A DNA stretch of 64,000 bases. It comes from Laterigemmans sp052161645. Its GTDB lineage: Bacteria > Planctomycetota > Planctomycetia > Pirellulales > Pirellulaceae. Position 1 is the first letter of the stretch, and each line of letters opens with the position of its first letter. The position numbers were made by a program, and so were the translations under genes. Under the pieces are notes generated by a model, which saw nothing but the letters and a program-made list of their open reading frames with translations, had not been told where the DNA came from and ran no database searches. Positions 53,434 to 62,613 of this stretch are shown here, piece after piece. The DNA lies in the NCBI GenBank assembly GCA_052161645.1, contig CP197414.1; one strand, 5' to 3'.

Positions 53434-53559
53434 TTGCGTAATCCGATCGTCTAGCGGACAAACCGGAAACAGTTTTGCGGTCGATTACGCGATTCGCGGG
53501 ATGAAGTCAATCGACAAATCGAATGAAATGCCCCAAAGCGAAGCGGCGCGAACTTTTCT

Positions 53560-54057
53560 CTATGCTAGCGACGCCGACATGGCAGCCTTTAGCTGAGAGC
53601 CAAATAATTCGTGAAATTGCTGTTTTGTCCGTGTGCGAATGTCTTCATTGACATTAAATTGCGGCAGATCGGCGACATTCTGTCGCTCCAAAATCAATCG
53701 CGCCGAAACGCTGGTCCGTCCCTCCTTGCAAGCCTTGACCTTGGTAACCACCTGCGGCCCATCCTCTTTGACTGTTTCGGCAATAATTTCCAAAGTCTCG
53801 CCAGGAGCCAGGAAGTCGGCAAATTTGACACTTTTTGCCTCTCGTAGCAACACCAGGGGGTAAGCAAAATCGTCGCCCGTGCGTACCATCCACATCGCCG
53901 CTTGGTAACATGCTTCCAGCATCATGACCCCCGGCATTACCGGAAAATGGGGGAAGTGGTCGCGGAGGTAGTCCTCTTCCGCGCGGAGTGTGCGAAGAGC
54001 GACAATGCGTTGCCCTGGCACCAATTCGGTGATCGTGTCTATTTGTCGAAATCGCAT
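53560..54057 (-). CDS. fabZ: 3-hydroxyacyl-ACP dehydratase
   Basis: 165 residues from the ATG at 54057, which has AAGGA six bases upstream; the frame is open far further but without homology. The FabZ core is DHFPHFPVMPGVMMLEACYQ, with catalytic H34 and E48, followed by SVKFADFLAPGETLEIIAET. A 25-residue C-terminal extension ends RTKQQFHELFGSQLK. It dehydrates 3-hydroxyacyl-ACP. It is first in the acyl operon, divergent from ptsI (200-bp gap), and 179 bases upstream of the ACP gene. Confidence 0.9.
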   Translation of the reverse strand: MRFRQIDTITELVPGQRIVALRTLRAEEDYLRDHFPHFPVMPGVMMLEACYQAAMWMVRTGDDFAYPLVLLREAKSVKFADFLAPGETLEIIAETVKEDGPQVVTKVKACKEGRTSVSARLILERQNVADLPQFNVNEDIRTRTKQQFHELFGSQLKAAMSASLA

Positions 54058-54256
54058 ATCCATTCCTTGCCGCAGCGAGCGAGCGGGGGAGAAAGCAGTG
54101 CTTGGGTTCGCCGTCACAGACCATCCGTGAATTCGGCGCGACTCTCGCACCTTGGGATACGGCTCAGCGGCACTAGAATAGTTTCCCTGTTTTCCCCACT
54201 CAACCGCAGAAATAGGAGAAGGCGGCTTCAAACTGAGGGGCTGCCACGATTCGGAA

Positions 54257-56026
54257 ATGAGAAAAGGGATTGCCATCTCGCCTGGAATTGCCATCGGCGC
54301 AGCCTACTGCATCGAGGCAATTTACGTAAATCCGGACCAAGCCAAGCTAAATGAGGCCGAAGTTCCGGGCGAACTTGCCCGCCTCGATGCGGCCATCGAA
54401 GCGGTTTCCGCCGATTTAAGAAAATTACAGGCTCGCGTCGATTTTCAGCTTGGAAAAGAAGCCGCCGCCGTGTTCGCGGTCCACGAATCGATTCTCCGCG
54501 ACCCGGCGCTTGCCGGACGGATGCGTGAAGCGGTGCGACGTGAACGAATCAGCAGTCAAGAGGCGCTCCGCCAGTTGATGGAGGAGTACGACGATCTGAT
54601 GTCGCACCACAGCGACGCCCTGTTGCGAGATCGGATTAGCGATATTCGCGACGTCGGCCAACGTCTCAGCGTCTACCTCAGCGACGTGCTGCAAGGCGAT
54701 CCACCCGAACTTCGCGGACCCGTCGTGATCGTCGCGGCCGAATTATTGCCCAGCCAACTGTTCGCCCTCGGCGATCGCGAGATCTCGGCCATCGTCACTT
54801 CCACCGGCAGCCAAACCAGCCACGCGGCGATTATCGCCCGCAGTCGAGGTATCCCCGCGGTCGTCGGCGTGCGTGATATCCTCAGCCAAGTCGCCACCGG
54901 TCAAATGGTGGTGGTCGATGGCCGCGAGGGAGTGGTGATCGTCGGCCCAGAACCCGAAACCGAAGCTGCTTATCGCAAACTGGAACGCGAATACGTCGAC
55001 CTCAAAGATCGGTTGGCGGCAAATCGTGACCTGCCAGCCCAAACCGCCGATGGCCACCCACTTCGCCTGCTGGCTAATATCAATTCGCTGGCCGATGCCG
55101 AAATGGCGGTAAAAATGGGTGCCAGCGGAGTTGGTTTATACCGCACCGAATATCTCTACCTGCTGCATCCGGATGTCCCCGATGAAGACGAACAGGCGGA
55201 GGTCTACGGCCAAATGATCGCCGCCAGCCCGCACCGCGATATCACCATCCGCACCCTCGATATCGGCGGTGATAAAGGAGTCCCCTATCTGGGGCACGGA
55301 GGCCGCGAGTCAAACCCCTTTATGGGTTGGCGAAGCATCCGACTCTCCTTTGAGCATCCCGAGTTCTTTGCCACCCAATTGCGGGCCATCCTGAGAGCAG
55401 CCACCGCGGCACAATCCCAAGCCGATATCTCCCTCCGTTTGCTGTTCCCCATGATCACCAATTTGGAGGAGCTGGTCTACCTGCGAGCAATGGTCCGCCG
55501 CGCTGAAAGTCAACTACGCTTGCGAGGTCTGGAACCTATCGAAGTTCCCATAGGTATGATGGTTGAAGTCCCCGCCGCAGCGCTGGTCATCGACCAACTA
55601 TTGGAATTTGTCGATTTTGTTTCCATCGGCTCCAATGATTTGGTGCAGTATGTTATGGCGGCCGATCGTGATAACCCCAAAGTCAACCACCTTTGCCAAC
55701 CCCTTGCACCTGCCATGCTGCGACTCATTTGGAGCGTCGTGAAAGAGTGTCGCCGCGCGAACAAGCCGGTCACCCTCTGCGGTGAAATGGCTGGCCAACC
55801 CGAAGCGGCCGCCTTGCTGCTGGGGATGGGGCTCGATCGGCTCAGCATGAGCCCAGCTCTGGTGCCGACCATCAAGGAACTGGCCTCCCACATCACTCAA
55901 GCTGCTGCCAACGAATTGCTGACCGAAGCGATGCAACTCAGAACCACCACCGAAGTCCGGCAACTCGCCCGTCGATTTGTCGAAGCGGTCGCTCCCAACC
56001 TCGATCCCCTGGTGGCCCGCTCGTAA
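54257..56026 (+). CDS. ptsI: PTS enzyme I (phosphoenolpyruvate-protein phosphotransferase)
   Basis: 589 residues, full length. The phosphoryl-accepting His is H189 in TGSQTSHAAIIARSRGI, the same number as in E. coli enzyme I. The PEP-binding domain has GLYRTEYLYLL, RTLDIGGDKGVPYL, NPFMGWRSIRLSF, FLSIGSND-type VSIGSNDLVQYVMAADRDN and the catalytic Cys in LCGEMAGQP. It transfers phosphate from PEP to HPr in the cytosol. No HPr or EII gene is nearby; planctomycetes often have a PTS with regulatory rather than transport roles (general knowledge). Its TAA overlaps the start of the kinase gene as TAATG. Confidence 0.93.
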   Translation: MRKGIAISPGIAIGAAYCIEAIYVNPDQAKLNEAEVPGELARLDAAIEAVSADLRKLQARVDFQLGKEAAAVFAVHESILRDPALAGRMREAVRRERISSQEALRQLMEEYDDLMSHHSDALLRDRISDIRDVGQRLSVYLSDVLQGDPPELRGPVVIVAAELLPSQLFALGDREISAIVTSTGSQTSHAAIIARSRGIPAVVGVRDILSQVATGQMVVVDGREGVVIVGPEPETEAAYRKLEREYVDLKDRLAANRDLPAQTADGHPLRLLANINSLADAEMAVKMGASGVGLYRTEYLYLLHPDVPDEDEQAEVYGQMIAASPHRDITIRTLDIGGDKGVPYLGHGGRESNPFMGWRSIRLSFEHPEFFATQLRAILRAATAAQSQADISLRLLFPMITNLEELVYLRAMVRRAESQLRLRGLEPIEVPIGMMVEVPAAALVIDQLLEFVDFVSIGSNDLVQYVMAADRDNPKVNHLCQPLAPAMLRLIWSVVKECRRANKPVTLCGEMAGQPEAAALLLGMGLDRLSMSPALVPTIKELASHITQAAANELLTEAMQLRTTTEVRQLARRFVEAVAPNLDPLVARS

Positions 56027-58029
56027 TGTCCAAGTCGGAGCCAGCAGACGCCCAGTCTGACCAACCCGGGAATCCCCACGGCGAGCATCAAGCGCTCCCG
56101 CGGGCGACTGCCGGCGGTCTCTGCTACCGCTGCGTTTGCGGCACCGACATCTCGCTCAACAAGCATGCCGGGGAGCATACCAGCGACTCAGTCGGACGCT
56201 GCCCCAACTGCAACTTGGCAATTCCTCTCAGCGTTATTCAAGATCCAACCGTCACGATCACGCTCCCCAGCCTCAAAGCGGACTCCACCGACGATATCAC
56301 GATCGATACCGCCCAGTATCAAAAAGAACTAAAATGGGCCGCCAATAACTTGCTGCCAAATTCCCTCTCGACCCGCGACTCCAGCAGCCGCATTTCCGCT
56401 GCCAGTAGTCAAGGCTTGACGGATAACAATCAACAGCTGACAGCAAATGAGCAAAATCTGACAGCAAATGAGCAAAATCTGACAGCAAATGAGCAAGACT
56501 TGACGAATAACAGCCACGACTCGGCGGACTTGGTTTCGGCTGGTGGTGCCAGATCACGGCCCGGCCGACGATTGGGGCACTTCGTCCTCCAGGAGGCCCT
56601 GGGAAACGGTGGAATGGGGACCGTCTACCGAGCACTCGATACTTCGCTCGAACGCTACGTGGCGGTCAAAGTTTTACGACAATCAAATAGCTCTGGCAGC
56701 AGTGTTTCCGGTGGGCCAGGTTATAATGATCGCCTGCGGCGGGAAGCGGTCTCACAAGCGCGCTTAAATCATCCCAACGTGGTCACAATCTACTATGTGG
56801 GTCGTGAAGGTGAAGAGCCGTTTCTGGCCATGGAATTATTGCCTGGACCAACCTTGCAAGAACGGTTGGCCGACGGCCCGCTGCCCTACGATGAATTGAT
56901 TCTCTACGCCAACCAAGTTGTCAAGGCGCTGGCGGCGGCCGACCGCAGCGGATTAGTGCACGGCGACATCAAACCTAGCAATCTTTTGATGGCCGGGCCG
57001 GGGCACGTCAAGCTGAGTGATTTCGGATTATCACGTCGCAGTGGATCGGCTCGCTCCGACGGCTCCATCAGCGGGACGCCCAACTACATCGCTCCCGAGT
57101 TGATCGACGGCCAACCCCCCGATCGCCGCGCCGACATGTATGCGCTGGGCGTGACACTCTTTGAGCTGGCCTTTGCGCGCAGACCGTTCGCTTTGAAAGG
57201 CAGCTCGCTCCACGAACGTTTGCTAAGTCATCAGACGGCGACGATTGAGTTCCCTGAAAAATGGCCAGCGGAACTGCCTGAATCATTCCGTGATGTGTTA
57301 GCCCGTTTGTTGGCCAAGCATCCCGACGACCGATATCAAGATTATGGACAGCTCCAAGAGGCATTACAAAGTGTGGCACCGATCGGCAGCACGCTGGCCG
57401 GGCGCCCAGCCAGGTTTATCGCTTGGGCCATCGACATGTCGTGCTTATTCTTGCTCCAAGCCCCTTTGATCTTGCCCAACCTGGCGATGACTTTAGTGGC
57501 CATGGATAGCTACAATGAGTTTGAGCTACCAGTGTCTTATGGATGGGTGCGTTTCCTGCTCGGATGTTTAGCTTTAGTTGGTTGGATCGGCGTGCCCAGC
57601 TTAGCACTTTGGTGGGATTTGAAACGCTGGCGAACCCCCGGCCGTTATTTGATGCAGCTGCGCGTCGTTGACGTGCACGGCCTGCCACCGCCAACTCGCG
57701 TACTGATCGCCCGCAGCATCCTTCGCTATTTGGAGTTTTGGATTGGGGCGGTTTTCTCGTTGCCTTTGGTGCTCTCGTTTCCAATTGCCACGGCGGTTGC
57801 CAAAGTCCTCGCCAGGCTCTGGATCGTGGTCGATGGGGTGTTCGTGTTTGGTCCCACAAGGCGTCCGTTGCATGATCGCATCTGCCGCACGCATGTCGTG
57901 CTGGACGAGCGGAGCAGTCGGAAATTTCAGTTCAACAAGCCTGTTGCTAAACAGAGCAAGCCCGCTGCTAGCCAGGTGACTACGAACAAGGCAACTATGA
58001 ACAAGGCGACTGCTGAAAATCTTCGTTGA
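56026..58029 (+). CDS. Ser/Thr protein kinase with RDD membrane domain
   Basis: 667 residues starting in the TAATG overlap with ptsI. The N-terminus has a zinc-ribbon-like pair, CYRCVCG (~33) and CPNC (~60). A variable linker carries three 21-bp repeats (LTANEQN). The kinase domain spans ~183-450: glycine loop LGNGGMGTVY, VAVKVLRQ, HGDIKPSNLL (HRD is HGD, so a non-RD kinase), DFGLS and GTPNYIAPE. The C-terminus is an RDD domain (~460-620: FIAWAIDMSCLFLLQAPLIL, TPGRYLMQLRVVDVHG) with membrane helices. It probably phosphorylates envelope or cytosolic targets from the membrane. Its last 35 bases overlap the convergent response regulator. Confidence 0.9.
   Translation: MSKSEPADAQSDQPGNPHGEHQALPRATAGGLCYRCVCGTDISLNKHAGEHTSDSVGRCPNCNLAIPLSVIQDPTVTITLPSLKADSTDDITIDTAQYQKELKWAANNLLPNSLSTRDSSSRISAASSQGLTDNNQQLTANEQNLTANEQNLTANEQDLTNNSHDSADLVSAGGARSRPGRRLGHFVLQEALGNGGMGTVYRALDTSLERYVAVKVLRQSNSSGSSVSGGPGYNDRLRREAVSQARLNHPNVVTIYYVGREGEEPFLAMELLPGPTLQERLADGPLPYDELILYANQVVKALAAADRSGLVHGDIKPSNLLMAGPGHVKLSDFGLSRRSGSARSDGSISGTPNYIAPELIDGQPPDRRADMYALGVTLFELAFARRPFALKGSSLHERLLSHQTATIEFPEKWPAELPESFRDVLARLLAKHPDDRYQDYGQLQEALQSVAPIGSTLAGRPARFIAWAIDMSCLFLLQAPLILPNLAMTLVAMDSYNEFELPVSYGWVRFLLGCLALVGWIGVPSLALWWDLKRWRTPGRYLMQLRVVDVHGLPPPTRVLIARSILRYLEFWIGAVFSLPLVLSFPIATAVAKVLARLWIVVDGVFVFGPTRRPLHDRICRTHVVLDERSSRKFQFNKPVAKQSKPAASQVTTNKATMNKATAENLR
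56437..56499. repeat. Three in-frame 21-bp repeats in the kinase linker
   Basis: Unit ctgacagcaaatgagcaaaat three times (the third ends in gac), encoding LTANEQN/LTANEQD. A degenerate LTNN unit follows. Confidence 0.9.
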
Positions 58030-58735
58030 AATCGACCCCATCATAGCGATACCCCACGCCATACACGGTGCGAATGATCGTGGGGTGACACGGGTCGGGT
58101 TCAATCCGTTTCCGCAACTGACTGATGGTTTGATCGAGTGTTCGACTGTTGGGCACGCGACTGATTCCCCAGCCACAGTTAAAAAGCGAGCGACGCGAAA
58201 CGACCTCCCCTTCATGATCACTGAGCATCCGCAGCAAACGCACTTCGCGGGCCGTCAACTCAATCGTCAGGTCATCGCGATGTCCCCGCAATTGCCGCGG
58301 ATTGATCACCCATGGCCCCAGCGGAAAAGCTCCCTCGGGATCGTCCATGCCGTCATTCGATGATTGACCACCACGGCTGCAGCGGCGTGAGACGGCGCGA
58401 ATCCGAGCTAACAACTCACGCGTCCCAAACGGCTTGACAATATAATCATCTGCCCCCAGTTCGAGCCCCACCACTTTGTCAATCTCATCGGCCTTGGCGG
58501 TCAAAAACAAAATTGGCAAATCGGGACTGGCAACGCGAAACTCGCGACATAGGTCATAGCCGCTGCGATGGGGCATCATGACATCGAGACAGGCCAAATC
58601 AAATGCTTCGCTCGCAAACAACTCAGCCGCTTGCAAACCATCGGCGGCCGCCAGCACATAATGACCATCGGCGGTTAGCAATTCGACCAGCGCGGCCCGC
58701 GTGTGCGAGTCATCTTCGGCAACCAAAATCTTCAT
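57995..58735 (-). CDS. OmpR/PhoB-type response regulator
   Basis: 246 residues. The receiver domain has acidic pocket D8/D9 (ILVAEDDS), phospho-acceptor D51 (LACLDVMMP), the T/K switch (FLTAKAD) and K101 (YIVKPFG). The C-terminal winged-helix domain (ELTAREVRLLRMLSDHEGEV through RTLDQTISQLRKRIEPD, VRTVYGVGYRYD) binds DNA. It should be phosphorylated by the histidine kinase encoded just upstream. Its 3' end overlaps the convergent kinase gene by 35 bp, so antisense interplay at the ends is possible. Targets unknown. Confidence 0.92.
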   Translation of the reverse strand: MKILVAEDDSHTRAALVELLTADGHYVLAAADGLQAAELFASEAFDLACLDVMMPHRSGYDLCREFRVASPDLPILFLTAKADEIDKVVGLELGADDYIVKPFGTRELLARIRAVSRRCSRGGQSSNDGMDDPEGAFPLGPWVINPRQLRGHRDDLTIELTAREVRLLRMLSDHEGEVVSRRSLFNCGWGISRVPNSRTLDQTISQLRKRIEPDPCHPTIIRTVYGVGYRYDGVDFNEDFQQSPCS

Positions 58736-58741
58736 CGCAGC

Positions 58742-58816
58742 AAGTCCACAGTTAATAAGTCCACAGTTAATAAGTCTGCAGTTATTGAGTCTACAGTTAA
58801 AAAGTTCACGGTTAGA
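58742..58816. repeat. Five 15-bp tandem repeats between histidine kinase and regulator
   Basis: Units of aagtccacagttaat-type (two identical, three degenerate) fill almost the whole 76-bp gap; the last unit includes the TAA of the histidine kinase gene. Each unit brings an in-frame stop-like TTA/TAA on the minus strand, so read-through in this frame is blocked. Confidence 0.85.
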
Positions 58817-60560
58817 CAGAGTCGTTTGCCATGCCCTTGGTGATCTCGCCGGGAGCTTGGCGGCGAACGGGAAGCGTTAATTCAAAGCGAGCCCCCGTGG
58901 TCACTGGACAAAGCCGTAATTCTCCCCCAGCCCCGCGGGCCAACTGACGTGAGATGGAAAGCCCAATGCCTGTACCCGAAGGAACATGGATCGACGAATC
59001 GATGCGAAAAAACGGACGGAAAATCCTACTTCGGTAGCGACGCGGAATGCCCGCTCCACGATCCTCCACTGTTAACCACAACTGCTCGGCCTCAAGCCGC
59101 GTTGTGACCCCCATCCAGCCACCAGCAACAGCATACTTTTCCACGTTGCTGAGTAAATTGACAAAGACTGTTTCCAACGTCTGACATTCAAACCACACCG
59201 CTTCCCCAGCTCCCGACAGACGCTCAATCTGACAATCATGACTCGCTAGCGCGGGGCCATATTGCTGAATAAGATCGTCGATCCGCTGATCAGGAATGGC
59301 GCGCTCCCAGCGAGGTTGGTAGTTGCCTTGCGGACGTTTTACTAGCTCCAAGACTCCCGCGCAAAGTCGACTGAGCCGTTGCGTTTCTTGATCGATCACG
59401 ACCAAGCGCTGACGCACACCCTGCTGTAGTGTACCCTCCGTAAAACCGGCAAGATCTTGCTGCGCTAGCTCCGCGTACAGGCGGATATTCGTTAACGGCG
59501 TCCGCAGCTCGTGGGAGACTTGGCCGGCAAAGCTGACTTGCTGTTGCGCTAGGCGGGCTTGGCGACGAAAGGAGGTCACGACATAGGCTCCCAACGCCAC
59601 CAGCAACACGCCGAGGGCGGCTAGCCCAATCATAATGGGTGTCGCCTGAGAACGCACGGCGATTAGGGGAGTGGTCCCCTGGTACCGCAAGCTCCAAGCC
59701 GACAGCGGCGGTCGCAAATTAACTTCCGCCCAATCGTACCACTGTCGTTTGGCAAGCTCCGCGGCCAATACTCTTTGTGCTGGCAAACCGACTTGCCGTG
59801 CTGCCTGCCGTGCGGCCGGCTCTGGTGACTGACGATCAGTCGCGGGGGCAGGTTTTTCGAAAGACTGTCTGCTCGGCCGATCGCCCCAATGGTAGACGGT
59901 GGCACCTTGGGCATCGACGAGCGAAATGCGAGTTTCAGTCCGCGCCAGCGACTCGGCGGAAAGCACCGAGCTTGCTTGTTGCCATCTTGAGTCGGGCAAA
60001 CGAGCGATGAGGCGAGCCACCCAAGCGGGACGGTTCAACAGAATACCTGCCGAAGTTCCGTCGGGCCGTTGCAACCAAATCACCAACTGCAGACCTTGCT
60101 CCCGGTACCAGGGCATCCAACTGGCCTGATGATCGCCAGCGCGGAGCACCAAAGCTTCATCAATTTGGCCACGGGGGCGACCGTTAACTAATTCCTCGAT
60201 CATCAGAAACTCGGTCATGCGTCGCGCATCGATTTGTGCGGGCACGCGGGGGTAGACCAGTTTGTTATTGGCATCCAGCAAGAATGCCGACTGGACTCGC
60301 GGGTCGGACCGACGCAGCTCGGCAATCCATTGTTGCGGGTCATCAGCCGCCACCAAACCGTTGAGCAAGTCTTGTTGATATTCGCCCAACAGAAGCTCGG
60401 CTTCCGTGCGCCACTGGTCGAGCTGTTGCCGTAGCACGGCCACAAAAGAATCGCGCGCCGCGGCCTCTTGCGCCGCAGTTGCGTTGGTTAGCATCCAACC
60501 AATCAGCAACAGCGGCGCCACCACCAATCCAATTAAGGCAATCAGCAAACGAATAGGCAA
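58812..60560 (-). CDS. Membrane sensor histidine kinase
   Basis: 582 residues from a TTG at 60560; an in-frame TGA just upstream, which is the stop of the VWA gene, leaves no ATG for 20 residues. TM1 is at ~4-22 (LLIALIGLVVAPLLLIGW) and TM2 at ~305-327 (IMIGLAALGVLLVALGAYVV), with a ~280-residue periplasmic sensor between and no HAMP. The H-box is FAGQVSHELRTPLTNIRLY with H350. The N-box is VFVNLLSNVEKYA and the G-boxes are VEDRGAGIPR and GTGIGLSISRQ. It lies nine bases after the VWA stop, in one operon with the VWA protein and its regulator. The VWA protein may present the signal (inference). Confidence 0.9.
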   Translation of the reverse strand: MPIRLLIALIGLVVAPLLLIGWMLTNATAAQEAAARDSFVAVLRQQLDQWRTEAELLLGEYQQDLLNGLVAADDPQQWIAELRRSDPRVQSAFLLDANNKLVYPRVPAQIDARRMTEFLMIEELVNGRPRGQIDEALVLRAGDHQASWMPWYREQGLQLVIWLQRPDGTSAGILLNRPAWVARLIARLPDSRWQQASSVLSAESLARTETRISLVDAQGATVYHWGDRPSRQSFEKPAPATDRQSPEPAARQAARQVGLPAQRVLAAELAKRQWYDWAEVNLRPPLSAWSLRYQGTTPLIAVRSQATPIMIGLAALGVLLVALGAYVVTSFRRQARLAQQQVSFAGQVSHELRTPLTNIRLYAELAQQDLAGFTEGTLQQGVRQRLVVIDQETQRLSRLCAGVLELVKRPQGNYQPRWERAIPDQRIDDLIQQYGPALASHDCQIERLSGAGEAVWFECQTLETVFVNLLSNVEKYAVAGGWMGVTTRLEAEQLWLTVEDRGAGIPRRYRSRIFRPFFRIDSSIHVPSGTGIGLSISRQLARGAGGELRLCPVTTGARFELTLPVRRQAPGEITKGMANDSV

Positions 60561-60569
60561 AGTCGAGAC

Positions 60570-61997
60570 TCACTTTTGGCCGGAATCTACCGATTGCTTG
60601 GGTTTAACATCGGCGGGGGGAGTTTCAGAAATCTTACCGACTCCCGAGTAAGTTTGCTGCTGCTCGACCGAATTTTGATACTGCCGCATGAGCTTGCGGT
60701 TGAAATTCCAGTTTCCCGAATCGCTCACGTTCTGCGCCTGAAAACGGTTGTTCAAAATGCCAAAGTCGAGCGCTTTAACAGCTTCTGGACTCAGCCCGTC
60801 GAGACACTGCATTTTACAGTTCAGCAAGATGTTTGAATTTTTCTCCAAAAGTGCCTTAGCTGCCTCAATCTGGCCCTGGTCACGAAGCGCGGTGGCCTCG
60901 CGGTTCACCTCCGTGGTCAATTGTAACGTGCAAAAAGCCAACGCTTCGCCATTGACATCTTTAGCGGCAATCTCCTTGTCATCAGTGAAACGCACGGCTA
61001 CCGTGCTGGCGAGTTGATCGACTGTTTCGGTTTGCAAATTTCGATACTTGACGCTGACGCTCGCCAATGGACGCGAAGAACCAACCTCACCTGGTTGCAC
61101 CTCAACTTCAATCACAAAATTTCTTAATTGAGTTGCATAGAGTTGCGCAAGCGGCAACGTAATGCGTTGCCCTTCAATGTCAGCTTCACTACCGATCACG
61201 CGCACCGGTCGCGCCGCCGGATCAATGTCTACTTGAATTTCAAAGTCCGTCGCCACGACGCTCAACAGATCATCAAACTCATTATTAAAGACAGCGACCA
61301 ATTCCGTCGCCGATTCAATGAACGCATGGTTTCCGTTGCTGGCCGATGCCAAAGCGGTCATCAGGTCTTCGTTATAACCAAGCCCCAAACCCATCGTGGT
61401 GACGCTGATTCCTTCCTTCCGTAATGACTCACCTAAAGCAGCCAACTCGCCGGTCGACGAGGGCCCCACGTTGGCCTGGCCATCGGACAATAAGATCACG
61501 CGGTTGACTTGGTCGGCTTGCTTGAATTTGCGAACTTCCGCCGCCCCTTTGCTTACTCCGGCGAAAAGCGCGGTACCGCCGTTGGCACCGATGCGATTAA
61601 TTGCTTCCACAATCGCTGACCGATCGCTGGCTCGCGTGGCGGGCACCAACACTTCGACTTGGCTGTCGTAGACAACCACCGAGACAATGTCTTGATCTTG
61701 CAACCTCTGCACGGCCGCGATGGCAGCTTGCTTGGCTTGTTCGATTTTGCTCCCTTGCATCGAACCGCTCTTGTCCAGCACGATGGTCACGTTAATCGGA
61801 GGTCGCTCCACCTCCGCTGCCATCTCAAACCCGGTCAACGCCACGCGCAAGTAATTTGTCTGCTTTTCACCGGCAACCATCGTGGGGTGGGTTGCTGCCA
61901 ACTCCAGCTGCACTTGAGCGGCACTTGCTGCTGGCGTGAAACATTGCGAGCCGCACGCCAGGCTAACTAAGACTGCTAACATCCATAAATATCGCAT
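60570..61997 (-). CDS. Exported von Willebrand factor A (VWA) domain protein
   Basis: 475 residues. The signal peptide is MRYLWMLAVLVSLACGSQCF through ASA. A beta domain (PTMVAGEKQTNYLRVALTGF) precedes the VWA domain (~90-260) with MIDAS motif DKSGSMQGS, the Thr in GGTALFAG and LLSDGQANVG. The C-terminal helical part ends in a Pro/Lys tail. It resembles secreted YfbK-like or Ca-activated chloride-channel-like VWA proteins that bind metal-dependent ligands. It is first in the operon with the histidine kinase and response regulator. Confidence 0.88.
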   Translation of the reverse strand: MRYLWMLAVLVSLACGSQCFTPAASAAQVQLELAATHPTMVAGEKQTNYLRVALTGFEMAAEVERPPINVTIVLDKSGSMQGSKIEQAKQAAIAAVQRLQDQDIVSVVVYDSQVEVLVPATRASDRSAIVEAINRIGANGGTALFAGVSKGAAEVRKFKQADQVNRVILLSDGQANVGPSSTGELAALGESLRKEGISVTTMGLGLGYNEDLMTALASASNGNHAFIESATELVAVFNNEFDDLLSVVATDFEIQVDIDPAARPVRVIGSEADIEGQRITLPLAQLYATQLRNFVIEVEVQPGEVGSSRPLASVSVKYRNLQTETVDQLASTVAVRFTDDKEIAAKDVNGEALAFCTLQLTTEVNREATALRDQGQIEAAKALLEKNSNILLNCKMQCLDGLSPEAVKALDFGILNNRFQAQNVSDSGNWNFNRKLMRQYQNSVEQQQTYSGVGKISETPPADVKPKQSVDSGQK

Positions 61998-62196
61998 AGC
62001 ACAAAGTCTCCAGGGAGGAAAAGTGAATCGGTCAACCGCCGATATTCACCATCATCGCCTTGTGCACCGCGACGAAGGTCGCTCCTGAGTCAAGCAAATG
62101 TAAAAAGAATCTCAGCCCGGCTCGGAACCCGCTAACCAGCAATGAAAATCGCTGAACGCATGCTCGTCGAAGCGTAGATGCGTCAATGCGAAACAC

Positions 62197-62613
62197 CTAT
62201 GTCGAGGTGCTAAAATAGAGCCAACCCAAAATCAAACCGAATAACGCCAACACAGTGAAATAAGATAACGCCACGAGTGCGAAGGGAGCTTGCGGCTGCT
62301 CCTTGCCCATCGGCTCGTCCTCCCCGGTGCTGGACTTTTTCACCAACTCCACCGAATCATCGACCAGCGCTTTAGCGTGCCTGCCCGGCTCTTTCCCGGG
62401 CGACTTCGTCGGCTCATCACCAACTCTCGCGGCGGCGCGGGCCGCTGGCTCCAAGGAATCGTCAGGACGTGCTTCGCTGGGCGGATCGGGGGACGTTCGT
62501 GTCGACGGCGATCCAACGGCAGGGTGCTTAGCCGCCGACGCTTGCTTGTCGTTTGCCGCTTGTTTGTCGGTCGCAGTTTGTTTGCGAGTTGGCATGGGTT
62601 TGCGAGTTGTCAT
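62197..62613 (-). CDS. Hypothetical single-TM protein, Lys/Pro/Ala-rich
   Basis: 138 residues. The first 95 residues are low complexity with short repeats (RKQTATDKQAANDKQASAAK), charged and likely disordered. The last 28 (FALVALSYFTVLALFGLILGWLYF, shown in part) form a single membrane helix, giving a tail-anchored layout. No domain recognised. A 199-bp gap separates it from the VWA gene on the same strand. Confidence 0.65.
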   Translation of the reverse strand: MTTRKPMPTRKQTATDKQAANDKQASAAKHPAVGSPSTRTSPDPPSEARPDDSLEPAARAAARVGDEPTKSPGKEPGRHAKALVDDSVELVKKSSTGEDEPMGKEQPQAPFALVALSYFTVLALFGLILGWLYFSTST

